From: Oscheius dolichura
Taxonomy: Eukaryota; Nematoda; Chromadorea; Rhabditida; Rhabditidae
Length of the DNA: 64,000 nt
NCBI GenBank assembly: GCA_932521035.1
Contig: OW051497.1
Location: 9,362,001-9,426,000, forward strand
Direction: 5' to 3'
Shown: positions 25,320 through 36,288 of the stretch, piece by piece
Numbering within the stretch: the first letter of the stretch is position 1
Layout: each line of letters begins with the position of its first letter
Notes under the pieces: model-generated
Databases searched by the model: none
Seen by the model: only the letters and a program-made list of their open reading frames with translations
Told to the model about the DNA's origin: nothing
Made by a program: the position numbers and the translations under genes

Positions 25320-25791
25320 GACGGTGAAGTGGCCCAACAAGCTGACGTATATCTTTCCTATCTTTTTTTAAATTTTTGTGAATTCAATAAAATTTATTCT
25401 TTCTTCAATAAGACATGGCAGTTTAAATATTTTGGAAATAAAATAGAATACGTAGCACAACCATGAAATAAGCGAGACGGAGGAGTACATATATAATAAG
25501 GGTAAGTCGGCGGGAATCTTTTTCAAAATTCAAAATCGAAAGGGGACGGTGTATATGACAACAACAAAATAGAAATTTAACTGAGATAATTAGGAGAACA
25601 ATAGCAGAGCAGTTTAGAGACAATTTGGACTAGATCGCACAGGTAAATGAAATTACAATGGAAAAATGAAAGTTTCTTGGGATCTGAGCTATTACACGGA
25701 AAGATTTCGCAATTGGCATATTTCTCATTCCAAAAGCTATAAAACCTATTCGGACTAGGACTATTTTATGGGAAAACGAAATAAGCTAGAC
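25320..25791. other. 3' regions of two convergent genes
   Basis: AT-rich 470 bases between the stops of the small plus-strand gene and the minus-strand DUF19-like gene. Contains AATAAA-type signals near 25386; no gene seen. Confidence 0.5.
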
Positions 25792-28515
25792 CTATCGCAA
25801 AAGAACCGGGACGAGAAGGGCAGTGAACAGGGAAAGGAGACTGCTTGAGTCAGCGGGGCTCAACGGTTCTGACTCTGACTGAACTTGAGGCTCGTGTTCT
25901 TCCTCTGACTTCTCAGTCGCTGGAGGAAGGGGGATCTTGCAGTCCAGGTCGCAGGCCTCCAGGCGATCAGCGTGGATTCCCTGAAAAATCACCGGTTTGA
26001 ACGATTTACGGTATATTACTCACTTTGAACATATTCTTCAGCGATTGGCACATGAGTTGGGCAGCTTCGTATCTGCTGCAGAGGTTGCTCATAGCATGGA
26101 TGTATTCCTGTAGCTTCTTGTTAACCTCGTCGCAGACGTCATCGTCTCCATGAGTTAAGAATTTCTCGCTCAAATACGTTCCGGCTGAGAGGGTCATCTC
26201 CCCGATCTTTTCCTGCAATAATCACGTTGAGAGGTACCACTCTACAAAAGACAGGTGTGCCCTTATTACACATTTACATATGTCGAGCCGGGTTGTCGCG
26301 CATCGTTCCGACCCGTTAACGGCTTGTCATTTGAGCAGTAATACACAGCTCAAAAGCGACGCCGCAAACATATTTTATTGGCGAACGACTGGAAGAGACA
26401 AAGGCTAAATGGACTCACTGATTTAAGGCATTCCCGATGGCTGTTCAGGATCTCTTGTCCTTCGGAGGAGCAGGCGTACGTCAGGAGATAGTAGCTCTTA
26501 AGAGTTGGCTTTATATAATCAAAAATAAAAGAATATACCTTCAAGAAAGAGCCGGAGTCTTTTCTGTGTGTCAGGAGGTCGGAGACGGTGTTGGAGACTT
26601 CGACAATCTCGCCATGTCGACAGTTGTGCGGTACTGGTAGATCGTCCTAAACATATTCCGCTCTTTTCGCCTGTTCCTTTTGTTTTTCCTCCCCTCCTCC
26701 GCCTGTTCTCATATGCAAATGAGGTCCTAGAAATTTAGAAATCTGCGGGCAATGGATCTAATTCTTCCGCGTGGGGTATCCCGTTAATGACAGTTAATAG
26801 CGCAATGGACCGATTACGCCTCATCAAAATGTGCCGACAGGTTGGCTCGGAAGTCCGGCAGGTTTCAAGAAATTCCCTAAGATAGGCAACTTGAAGAGGG
26901 TGAGGGAATTATTCCCACGCACACGCTGCTGCGTATCACATTTCCTTCAGATGATTGTCAAAGACTCCCGGCGTAAATGAGGATAATTCGGACAGCGATG
27001 GCTTCCCTATTCCCTGAGGAATTTTTCAGCCGTTCGCCTACACATTGCACTTCCTCTCCTCCTCTAACTTTAGTAGTTACACACAAGTAGCCGGAAAACG
27101 AAAAATGACAGGAGACTAAACGAAATCAGAAAGGAGTAGCCATTAGTAGAAGGAGCGAGAAGCCACTTCGTACCCCCGTAGATTCCTAATTGGCCACAAC
27201 AACAACGACGTTTTACGCATTTAGCATAGTTCTTCGGAGAATAAGCTTTCGTGCATAAATAAAGAGAGGAAGTCATCTCTACGATTTACCCGCCGAGGAG
27301 GTCCCTTCCGTTGGTACGAATAGTGGCTGGAGACGGCTGTTTCAAGGTCTATTGTGCACCTGGCAGGCATTTTTGTGATTGATACCGTTCCATGTAGAAA
27401 ACAGCTTGATAAATGGTTGGGTAAGGTCATCGAGAAAATGGCAGTAATTACTGGCAAGGTCAAAAACTAGTTTTTCTATAGAATTTTTATTTAAATTGTT
27501 TTTTTTTAAAGAAAGGGATAGTCGGTCCTCATTATTGCGGGCAATTTATTATTTGAAATGTGCCTCCTGACGGTCTATCTGTCATCCCTGTTCCCTATCA
27601 AAATTTGCATATCAAAGGGGGCGATGTGCCGGAAGAAACCCCACCAGCTGTGCCATCTCTCGGAGCGACAAGGGCCCCAGAAGTCATTGGCGGAACGCTG
27701 ATTAGGCCGTGCTAACCATGTTTTGATGGCGGTCTCCATTTCATTTGGGTGTTAATTTGTGCCGCGCTCTTCTCTTCCTTCATTCCGGCCACCCACAGCA
27801 ATTATCCCCCGGAGCAGGAGGAAGAGAACTATAGGACAATGGTTGCCAGACGTTGGTTCCCGGCTGCTAGATCCACTTGACAGTGCAGGGGGTAGCTCCT
27901 CAAGTGAACACTCCATATCCGTCAAGCAACATCATCTCCCTCTATCCCGTATAACAAACACTTGATCCCGGAGACAGTCAATTAGCATAAAGAATGAGCT
28001 CAAAAAGGGAATGAGCGTGTTTACGGCCCCGTCACTACTGTATACGGCAAAGGGGTCCCGATACGGTCTGCTGGAGATGATTGCTCGACGCATTAGAATG
28101 CAAATTGACGCTTGGAAACAGCCGGTCCCTACCGTCAAGATTATGGCCGTCTAATTTCCTTCTGGGAGCTCGGATTAGTGATTGTAGCCAATCTGAGGTT
28201 CCGCCTCTCTCACACCCTGCCAGAGGGCAAACGACTACTGCCAAGAGAGAACGTTAATAAGATGCCAACTAGCGGGAAATTCGACTAGTACGAAAGTGAG
28301 ATTTTTAGCAGTGATAGAAGCTCGGGAGGGATAAAACATGCCACTATGGCTAAGAATCAACGAGAGGGACTCACCTTGATGCATTTGTCCAATTCCTTCA
28401 AATGTTCACACTGGTCGGGAGTAATCGTCACGACGTTGTCCTTCAGTTCATACAGTGTCCAAGCCCATTCGTCCAAAATGTTGATAAAACATTTAACCAG
28501 TCCCACGTAATTGCA
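25792..28515 (-). CDS. Secreted DUF19/T20D4.11-like protein, 5' exon missing
   Basis: Cysteine-patterned helical protein. Exons in order: 28515-28379 (CNYVGLVKCFINILDEWAW, then DQCEHLKELDKCIK), after a 1.7 kb intron 26640-26540 (DDLPVPHNCRHGEIVEVSN), 26510-26420 (YYLLTYACSSEGQEILNSHR, ECLKS), 26215-26025 (FLTHGDDDVCDEVNKKLQEY, LCSRYEAAQLMCQSL) and 25983-25792. The Cys spacing and the phrase YAC...C fit the nematode T20D4.11-like (DUF19) domain. The C terminus is a Glu/Ser-rich stalk then a hydrophobic end (LLSLFTALLVPVLLR), so a GPI anchor is possible. A signal-peptide exon upstream of 28515 must exist but I could not identify it. Family assignment is from pattern only. Confidence 0.6.
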
Positions 28516-31500
28516 CTGAAATAGCCATATCAGAGACCATTTTCAACTTTTATTCATGTGAGATGGAAAGATTGAAATGGACACCTTCTCGCGCACCCCA
28601 TTGCATATGTTTGTTTCTTTCCATTTCATAAGGACCTCCTTCCCAAAGATCTTATTTGGATTCACGTTTCACGAGAGCCACCCCTTGAAGCCAAATGAAT
28701 AGCACAGCATGAGCGCGTGAAAATTCCATAAATTCATGGATGATTTCACATGCAGTAAGAGATCTTTTTTCTTTCCTGCTCAGCTTTAAATAGGGACACA
28801 TTTCAAGATAAGACACCCAGTTAGCCAAATCCGGGAGAAATGAGCGTTCACTTAACGATGCGCATCACCCTCGACTGTGATTGAGTGCTCTCTATATGGC
28901 TTAGCGTGCAGGCCAGGTGCTCCCCCTCTCCCTCTCCATGTCACACAGCAAGACGGACAATTATCGCGCAACGTGTCCACTGTTTCGTGGCTGATCAGCG
29001 GTGACAGTAACCGATCACCCCCGAGTCAGCTGGGAAAGAGGAAGAACCGGAACCGGATTTAAAAATCCCGAAATATCTCTGCTTATCCGTTTTTACTCTT
29101 TAACGCCAGCGGCATTTATCATATTTAACGGAATCAAATTTGAAAATGTGAAAAACTTACATTTGAGTCTTGAGAGGATATTTGATGGACAGCTAAAGCT
29201 AGTAATATTACCGGCAACCTCATCTCCTAGTTCAGCTGGAAATTGTTGATCAACAAGAGACTAATTATGCCCTCGCGTGTTCCGAAAGGAAAGGGAACAC
29301 TAGAAAAAGAGCAAGAGAAAAAGAAACGAAGAGTGATTAACCGGGGGTGGGGAGGGATTAGAAGTTTTTTAAAGGAAAATAGGCGAAAAGTTTTGACCGG
29401 CCCGGCTTGACTAGCGATGCATTCGACATGCCATTCATCTCGATATAAGCCCGCGTTGCACACCTAATTATTCATTCCTGACATTCAACGACAACTCCCT
29501 GACGGCTACCTTGATTCTCCTCCCAATGGACCCATCAAAAATTATTTTCATAATATTCAACGAGGTCGTAAAAATCTCTCTTTGAGATTTGTTATCCACG
29601 TGGGAGAGAGGTTAGAAGAGTGTGGCGAGAATGCATGCGCAAAAGGGGGACTGCAGCCGTGAAGGGAGAGAGTGAGGGATAAAAATCGATTTACCTGGCA
29701 AGGAGGGACGGAAAAAAACGGCTCAGACAACACAAAGCTTAAGGATGTTTACGCTAAGAGAAAAATTGGGCAAGTTGAATTATGTAGGGTGTGAAGGCAC
29801 AAGCAGCTCCCTCTTGCTATAGCTTATGTGCGCCGGCTGTGAACCAGCCAAAACTAGAGGCACTCTCCCGGGGAGATAAACAAACTGAGCTAAAGTTAAA
29901 GTAGTTTTAAGCGATGGGGGAATGAGTGTAGGTGACAACAGATTTCAAGAGAAGACAAGAGTCGGGGTGTCGGGGGGAGTAAACAGCTGTGCTTCTTATA
30001 CATATAGGTGATTTTTAAACTGAACGCGAAAATAAACGACCGGATGATTGGAAATAAGTCTAAAGATTTCGGAGAAGCCCTCCTCTGAATCGAGAGAGCG
30101 TGCCCGGCAACGTACTTATGCGTGATTTGAAGCTGACAGCGATTATTGGCCTCCCGCCCCCCGCTGCCAGGTAAATTGTGAAGGACCAAATGAATCCTAT
30201 TTACTAACACAAATAAGGCATAACCACATATTTACGTATTTTCTAGATTTTTATGCTTTCTCTAAGGGAGAGAAAGGGAGAGGCTGGAATGCATCCACAA
30301 AAAGGCCTTCAAGGAGAGAGGAAATCTGAGAAGGAGGAAGTGATATGGGCTCTTTTTGCCAATGCATCTGGTGAATGAGAAATTGGACTACTGTAGGAAT
30401 AATCGTAAGATTAATAGGAGGGGGCCTGAGTTTGAGGTGGTACCCATTTCTCCCTATCCTATGCAGACGTAATGTTTTATGGGAGAATATCAGAAGATCG
30501 GGGGAACAAAACTAGCAGAATGTAAAAATGATGTGGAAATGTGGCCGGTGGGTGGACCAATTAATGGATCACGAGATGATATCAAAAGACACTTGTTGCA
30601 AAAGCACATGTTAATTGTAATACGCCGCCTGTTGTCCTTTTTTATTGTTTTTTGGATCGAAGAAAAAGAATGGCTGCCGCGTTGAACCCTGCGAACAAAA
30701 AAAAAGCGGCTGAAAAATGACCGTCAGCCGCGAGAATGACAGTTTGGAAGGAATGTTGTATACGAAAGCCACGGCCTCCCTCACTATGTTTGGGATTAGC
30801 CGTAGCAGAAGGAGAACAATCAACAAATCCGACTGTTTAATGGCATCTCCCGTGTACGAGGAGGATGTTTTTAAGGGAATAAACAAACAGGAAAAACAGA
30901 AAGAAGACTGAGAGTGCAAGAGGCGAAAGGCCTTGCTGATTAGGGAGCACAGGAAGAAGAGGGGCGGGGTCGTGCATTCGACAGCCGGATCAGCCCAATT
31001 TGGACTACACATTCACATAAATAAGTGACACTTGGCGTCTACTTTAGAAGCCAGGAAGGGGAAAAATCAGAATCTTTTTAAGTCCGGATAAGCTGAAAAA
31101 GAAGCAGAGATCGGAATGAAGCCCTACGAAATAATTATCACGTCGTACTATATTCACTTTGGATTCAAATATGGCTCCGGAGATCCTTATTTATAGCCCA
31201 TTAGAGAGATGAGAGAGAACGGCAACGGTCATCAACATTGAGAAAAATGAAATTGGACAAAAACTTCCTGCGCAGCGGCTGTCAAGGGGCCGAGGGGGCT
31301 AAATTGGTCGCTTACTCCCCCCAAACCTTAAAAATGAGCTTAATCTCGCTTGTTTTGTTAAGGGTCGTAGAGCATGCAGCCTAATCCGAAGAGGATCGTA
31401 TTTCGCGCGCCGGCCGCCCGACCTTTTTTGGTAATGGACGGGTGCATACTGTGATTAAGCCTTCGCCGTGCCCCCTACCACCAAACAGAGAGAGAATGGC

Positions 31501-31656
31501 ATCTGTTCCCCGCAGGAGAAACTACAAGAGAGGGGAGAGATCTACCCAGCAATTTAGGCAATTCTCGCCGCCAAAGGAAATTACTTCTTTGGACAAAAAG
31601 AGGCGAAGATCCAAGAACAACAGAGCCCGATCTTAAGGAGCCTGATGGCGGATAGG

Positions 31657-31724
31657 TAGCTCAATTGGTAGAGAGGACTCGCCGGGTAATGTATTAGGGT
31701 CTCATCTCTGTTTGCCTCACTCTC
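31657..31724 (+). pseudogene. tRNA-like relic
   Basis: Contains a near-canonical tRNA A box (TAGCTCAATTGGTAGAG) and, about 40 bases on, GGGTCTCATCTC in the B-box place, but this lacks the conserved TTCGA core. Flanking seven-base arms can pair only with several G-T pairs, and no convincing anticodon stem forms. Best read as a decayed tRNA or a chance A box; not a working tRNA. Confidence 0.3.
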
Positions 31725-32024
31725 AACCGTTTCGTATACAATGCCGTCGCCACTGTGTCATATCAATGCGCCACTCAAACACAAGCCAGCTCGTAAATCT
31801 TGCAAAATACTTCACTTTGACTCGCATTAATGCTTTTGAACATTATTTTCTAAAAGAAGTCCAATTTGTTGAACTTAGATCAACTTTAGTCATGTCTCTG
31901 CCCCCACACATGCGGGGCATCTTCCTCCCCTCCCCGGGCAGACTAAGAAAAAAACATAGTCATGCAGGACTTGCCGACAAATCTCTTTAGGAAGTTTCCT
32001 GTTGATGTGATGGCTATAGTGGTT

Positions 32025-32053
32025 CCAGTAGTCTTTGTCAAAGAGACTACTGG
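32025..32053. repeat. Inverted repeat, 29 bases
   Basis: The arms CCAGTAGTCT and AGACTACTGG are perfect reverse complements, and two further pairs extend inward around a five-base loop. It stands alone in the gene-poor region, with no T-run after it. Confidence 0.6.
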
Positions 32054-33786
32054 AGAGTAAAAGATTGGGGCACTACGTTTTGCCTTTCAGAGACCAATCT
32101 CTCCTAATAAAGTCGGACAAAAAAAGAGAACGTGGACACCTGAGATGCTCAATCAGTGCGTGAGATTAAAACAGTTTTGGAAATTGAAAGAAGAAGTAAA
32201 TTGAGGGCTTCCAGCGATGAAATGCGATATGAGTGTGGTGCAACGTGAGAAGCCACACCACATCCATATCTTGGTGTTTTCTGGTCCCGGAGCCCTCTCG
32301 AAGCCTTTCTCCCTCCCCCTAACCCTCTCGCACTATATTATGGCTTCAGAAGGGCAGGTGTATCGAGGGGAGCTTTGCTCATTTGGCAAGCATTTTCGGC
32401 GCTGTGGCCTCTTCGTCCTCTCCTTGCAGATTGGCATATTTTGCACACTCACGTGACAAGGCAGAGCACACGAAAAGAGGGGTCCAGCCGAGTCTTTTCA
32501 CCCCCGTGTTTGCGAAATCGATGATGTTTTTTGAAAAATGAACGGCTTGAAAATGATAACAACCAGGAGATATATGACTACGATTTGTTTCAAAGATAGA
32601 GCAAAGTTTCCCAAAGCGCCAAGTAAGGAATTATTCAGAAGTTGGCCCTCTGCTTGAATCTAGAGTCTATAGCAGAAGCTGTGAGAACGATGGAGACTGG
32701 CAGAATGTGGGACCAGAGAGTCTTTAGTCTCTCACCAAATCTACCAACAAGGTCAAAAGGCGGCTCCCAGATGGCCGAGTGGCTGGAAGAACATATAATC
32801 ATGGGGTAGAGGCCAATTAGCGAATTATCGAGCAACACAACAAAATAGAGGAAACACGTCTGAATGTTTCGAAGTTAAACTGACGAGAAAAATCATCAAT
32901 ATGGACGAGTGAGGACTTCGAAGCTCAACAACGAAAATGTGTAGCTGAATGGCGCTGATTGGCTCTATTTTTTGGCTAATAGGGAGTTTCGGCAGGGTCG
33001 CCCCTGCCAATGCAGGCAAAAGGCACACATTTTCAGCATAACAACGGAGGAAGAAAGAGGAGGAATTCAAAATTGAAGCCGTGAATGGCAATGTGATTAA
33101 CAGATTATCGTATCAGGAGGATGGAGCCTTGATCCACTCGCTGAAAGACTGAAAGGTGAAATGTTGAACCCCCTAAACATAATTGTTTTATGTGTTAGTT
33201 GGAGAACATTGCGGTAACAAGATACCATTTCGATTCTGATGTTGGTTCAGCTGTAGTTTCGTGTATCCTGCGGCAGCTATAAAAGGATAACACAATGCCC
33301 TTGTTAGGGCAATTCCTTTGATGTAACAGACCTATGCAGTGATATTTAACATGAAATTGGTCTTTCAGGAAGAACAATGCCGTGAGAATCATCCAGAGTA
33401 AGCTATACTGACAACTGAGCTCCTTTGTCGCCATGCAATAAAGACGTTTATGGCCACCTTCACAGGAAGGACCATGGCTACCATCACCTACCAGAAGTAA
33501 GTTCAAAATAATTAGAGCCACGTCGATTTCAAAGAATGTTTACCCCTATCAGATCTAAATTAAGCCCGTTTCGTGTTAACCCGAGATTCACAGAAATGAC
33601 TAGACTGTACGGTCACGCTTCCGCCTGTTTACCTGATCCACTGGGCTTCCCCTTCTTCATTCCATTCCTGGTTCTACCAGCACTTAGGGTGCATGTTCCC
33701 CTCGTTTACTTCTAGCTACCGTCTGCTGAAATGATAGATGCACGCAATCCTACAAAATAACGCAGTACTTTCCCCAGCTTTTGCTA

Positions 33787-33793
33787 ACTTCAG
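33787..33793 (+). promoter_or_regulatory. 3' splice acceptor abutting the ATG
   Basis: TAACTTCAG ends immediately before the start codon at 33794, the position used for spliced-leader addition in nematodes. A 5'-UTR intron would look the same. Confidence 0.5.
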
Positions 33794-35196
33794 ATGTGGC
33801 TACGGGCCCTCTCTCTGTTGGTCACCTTCGTCTTGGGTTGTGAATCTTACAGTATCGCCATCATCTATCCGGATCGGAGCAGCGACTACTTCCTTCCTTA
33901 TGCTACAGAGGTAAACCGTTCGGGCGCTCCTTTTAAATTTTCTTTGGCAGGCAGTCGAGGCTTTTGAGACCCGAAATGGAGGAGCAGTCCAAGTTATGGT
34001 CAAGAAGCGTCATTTCAACAGCTATACTCTGTGTGGTATGCTGCATGGCACAGTTGAAAACCTCTTGGAGAAGTCTTTATCCCTTCACATTTTCATCATT
34101 GCCCCGTAAGCGTTTATTTGCCCCTTTATGCAGAGATTTTACAGAGAGATCAAAGAAATCGACTGTTACGACCAGTGGAGACTCTTCTTCTCCAGCCGTG
34201 TCCTCCTTGTTACCCCCGATCAGCAGTCGAGCGAAGCCGACAAGAAGGTCTTTTGGCTGATGAGCGGCCATAGATTCCGAGTCTCCACCTGGACAGAAAT
34301 GGCTGACTCCATTGCTGACGTCTGTAGTTGACAAGAACATTGTATTCAGTGGGTTGCAGATATACGCGGAGAAGGAACAGATTGTCCCATGGGACGATCT
34401 CCCTTTGGAGCCACTGGAGGACTGGCTAAAGAGCGAATTCTCTACAACTCGTGCTGCTCGCACCCCCCAATCGACGACCCTATCCCTCAGAGAGATTCAG
34501 TCGAAGAAATTCGATGACGACCTGGTAGGGAAGTGTTTGAGATCCCATATAAGAAGGAAATGTCTAGGAGGAACGTCGACAACGTCGCCGAGTTGGAATG
34601 CTACTTATTGGCTGCGGCGCCGTGTGCACTATGGCCCTCGCCTTCTACATCCGTAACCGTTTCTGTAAATCTGAGTAAGTTTCTAGGTGGCTTATGACAA
34701 CGTTTATCTAAAGATCATATGACAGCTAAAATGATTACGAAAGTGGGAGTAGCGGGGGAGTGAACAAGTAGAAGGGGAACGGAATATAGAAGAGGTTTAT
34801 ATTTTTGGGGAACGGGGTAAAATACCAAGGGTATGCAAGGTTCAAAAAGTCTCTGAAGTGTCAGAGCTTTTGTGAACCGGGAAGGAGTAACACTGTCTGC
34901 AAGGCTCGAAAAGTACCTGATTTGTCAGGAGTTTTACGAGCCGGGAGGGGGTTGAATGGCGAGCAAGGTTCAAAAAGCCGCTGAGCTGTCAGGGATTTTA
35001 CGAACCGGGAAGGGGTTGAGTAAAGCGGGGGAGGACAAGAGAAAATAGAAGGAGAAATAGCTAATATTACAACAGTAGATATTACAGGGATAAAGCTGAG
35101 GAAAATGATGACAAGATGGAAAAAGCTGCCATTACCGAAGCCGACGCCAAAACCGCCAAGAATTGGACTGCCAAGAAAAAGTCAGATAAAAAGTAA
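33794..35196 (+). CDS. Type I membrane protein with periplasmic-binding-like N terminus
   Basis: Signal peptide MWLRALSLLVTFVLG, then an ectodomain of about 230 residues opening SYSIAIIYPDRSSDYFLPYA and AVEAFETRNGGAVQVMVK. Its alternation of strand and helix recalls receptor ligand-binding (type I periplasmic-binding) lobes, but similarity is weak. It continues CYDQWRLFFSSRVLLVTP and EDWLKSEFSTTRAARTPQ. After an intron ending near 34566 come EERRQRRR and one membrane span (GMLLIGCGAVCTMALAFYI), then RNRFCKSE. The last exon (35098-35196) is a Lys/Glu-rich tail ending KKKSDKK, resembling an ER-retrieval dilysine end. The last intron (34675-35097) is 423 bases, some ten times the usual size, and carries the hairpin repeat array. 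No family recognised with confidence. Confidence 0.65.
34834..35019 (+). repeat. Three 64-base tandem repeats, each a 40-base hairpin
   Basis: The hairpins lie at 34839-34878, 34903-34942 and 34967-35006, exactly 64 bases apart, inside the last intron of the preceding gene. Each is an 18-pair stem with a four-base loop: outer arms GGTTC/GAACC (GGCTCG/CGAGCC in copy 2) and inner arms CTGA/TCAG. At least three stem pairs change on both sides at once between copies (third, sixth and fourteenth pairs). Flanks GCAA before and GGGA(A/G)GG(A/G)G after are also conserved. Compensatory change points to selection for, or copying of, a folded RNA or cruciform. Confidence 0.9.
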
Positions 35197-35272
35197 TTGT
35201 GGATTTTTATAAAAAGATTTTACAAGGAAGCACACGGGGATTTTTTTAAGTTAGAGAACGGGGGCGAATAGC

Positions 35273-36288
35273 TTACTCCTCCTCCTCTTCCTCCTCCTCT
35301 TCTTCCTCACCTCCCTCTTCCTCGACCTCCTCAGCTGGGGCTATAAATAAATGTTTTTGAGGGGCAGTGTATGAAAAACTCACGCTCAGCAGGGGTCTCC
35401 TCTGGCTTGGGAGCCTCCTCCTTGGGAGCCTCCTCGGTCTTGGCGTCCTTGTTTTTCTTGGACCAGTCGGGCTTGTCGGACTTCTTCTAAGAAATAATGC
35501 ATTGCCCAAACCGCAATGAAAATACTACCTTGACTTCAAGGATGGCCTGGACGTTGTCCTTCTTGACGATCTTCAGGTTGCTGCGGAAGTCAGCCTTGTC
35601 CTCGGACTTCTTGGTGCTGGCCTTGAACTTGTTATCGTACTTGGAGACCTTCTTCAGGGCGGGCTTGACGCTATAATTGTCCATTCACTTCTGTTCCTCT
35701 CAGGGAAACTCACAATTTTCCACGAAGGTCGTTGACTTCGATGTTCAACTGGTTGATTGTGGAGTCTTGGGTCTGGACGATGTGGTTGATTTCCCATTTC
35801 TCCTCCTCCAATTTGCAGACACGGTCGAACATGTCCTGGTAGATGGAGAGAAGCTTGTCTAAAAACATCCTGATCTCTCCTAGCCAGAAAAGCTCACCCT
35901 TGTCCTCGATGGAGTCAACATCGGGAAGGGGAATGGTTCTCTGGGAAAGCATCTTGACACGTTCTTGTTCCTTGAGGAGCTGCTGTCTCTTGAGGTCTTC
36001 AGCGGCTTTGATCATCAAGAGCTTCTGAAACCCATTGTGTTATTTCTTTTCCTGAACTTGAATCTTACCCTGAGCTTCTTCTTTCTCTCAGGGGTGAGGA
36101 ATCCCTTCTTGGACTTCTTCTTGTTGCCGGCTTCTTCCAAGCGCCTGCGAACTTCGGCCTTCTTGGCCTCACGTTCTTGGGCCTTGCGCGTGGCATCCTA
36201 AAACCATTTTATCTAAACTAAGAAGAGCAGGACTCACATCTCCGCCTTCGTCGGCCTGGGGGCCTCCGTAGCGAATCTCGTCCGCCAT
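35273..36288 (-). CDS. tni: Troponin I
   Basis: Inhibitory subunit of the thin-filament troponin complex in striated-type muscle. Starts [17 protein letters not shown]; the next exon reads [20 protein letters not shown], then [18 protein letters not shown] and the conserved [28 protein letters not shown] precedes a 39-base intron and [40 protein letters not shown] and [13 protein letters not shown] complete the actin/troponin-C binding region. The tail [15 protein letters not shown] runs into a long Glu-rich C terminus, as in nematode and other invertebrate troponin I forms. The last exons are Glu/Ala/Pro-rich and could be alternatively spliced. The ATG follows an acceptor (GTTTTCAG) by one base. 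Confidence 0.92.

Larger units (their letters stand above)
28516..33793. other. Gene-poor region of about 5.3 kb
   Basis: No multi-exon gene supported on either strand. Open frames are short, polar or low-complexity and unpartnered. It may hold the missing first exon and promoter of the minus-strand DUF19-like gene. A tRNA-like stretch (31657-31724) and one near-perfect hairpin (32025-32053) are listed separately. Purine-rich patches are common, e.g. 29290-29330. Confidence 0.5.

Noticed and set aside
32770..32792. TGGCCGAGTGG, like a Leu/Ser tRNA A box
   Set aside because: No B box or acceptor-stem partner in the following 100 bases.
34834..35019. CRISPR-like regular array
   Set aside because: The period is regular, but whole 64-base units are repeated with a palindromic core and there are no unique spacers; host is an animal.
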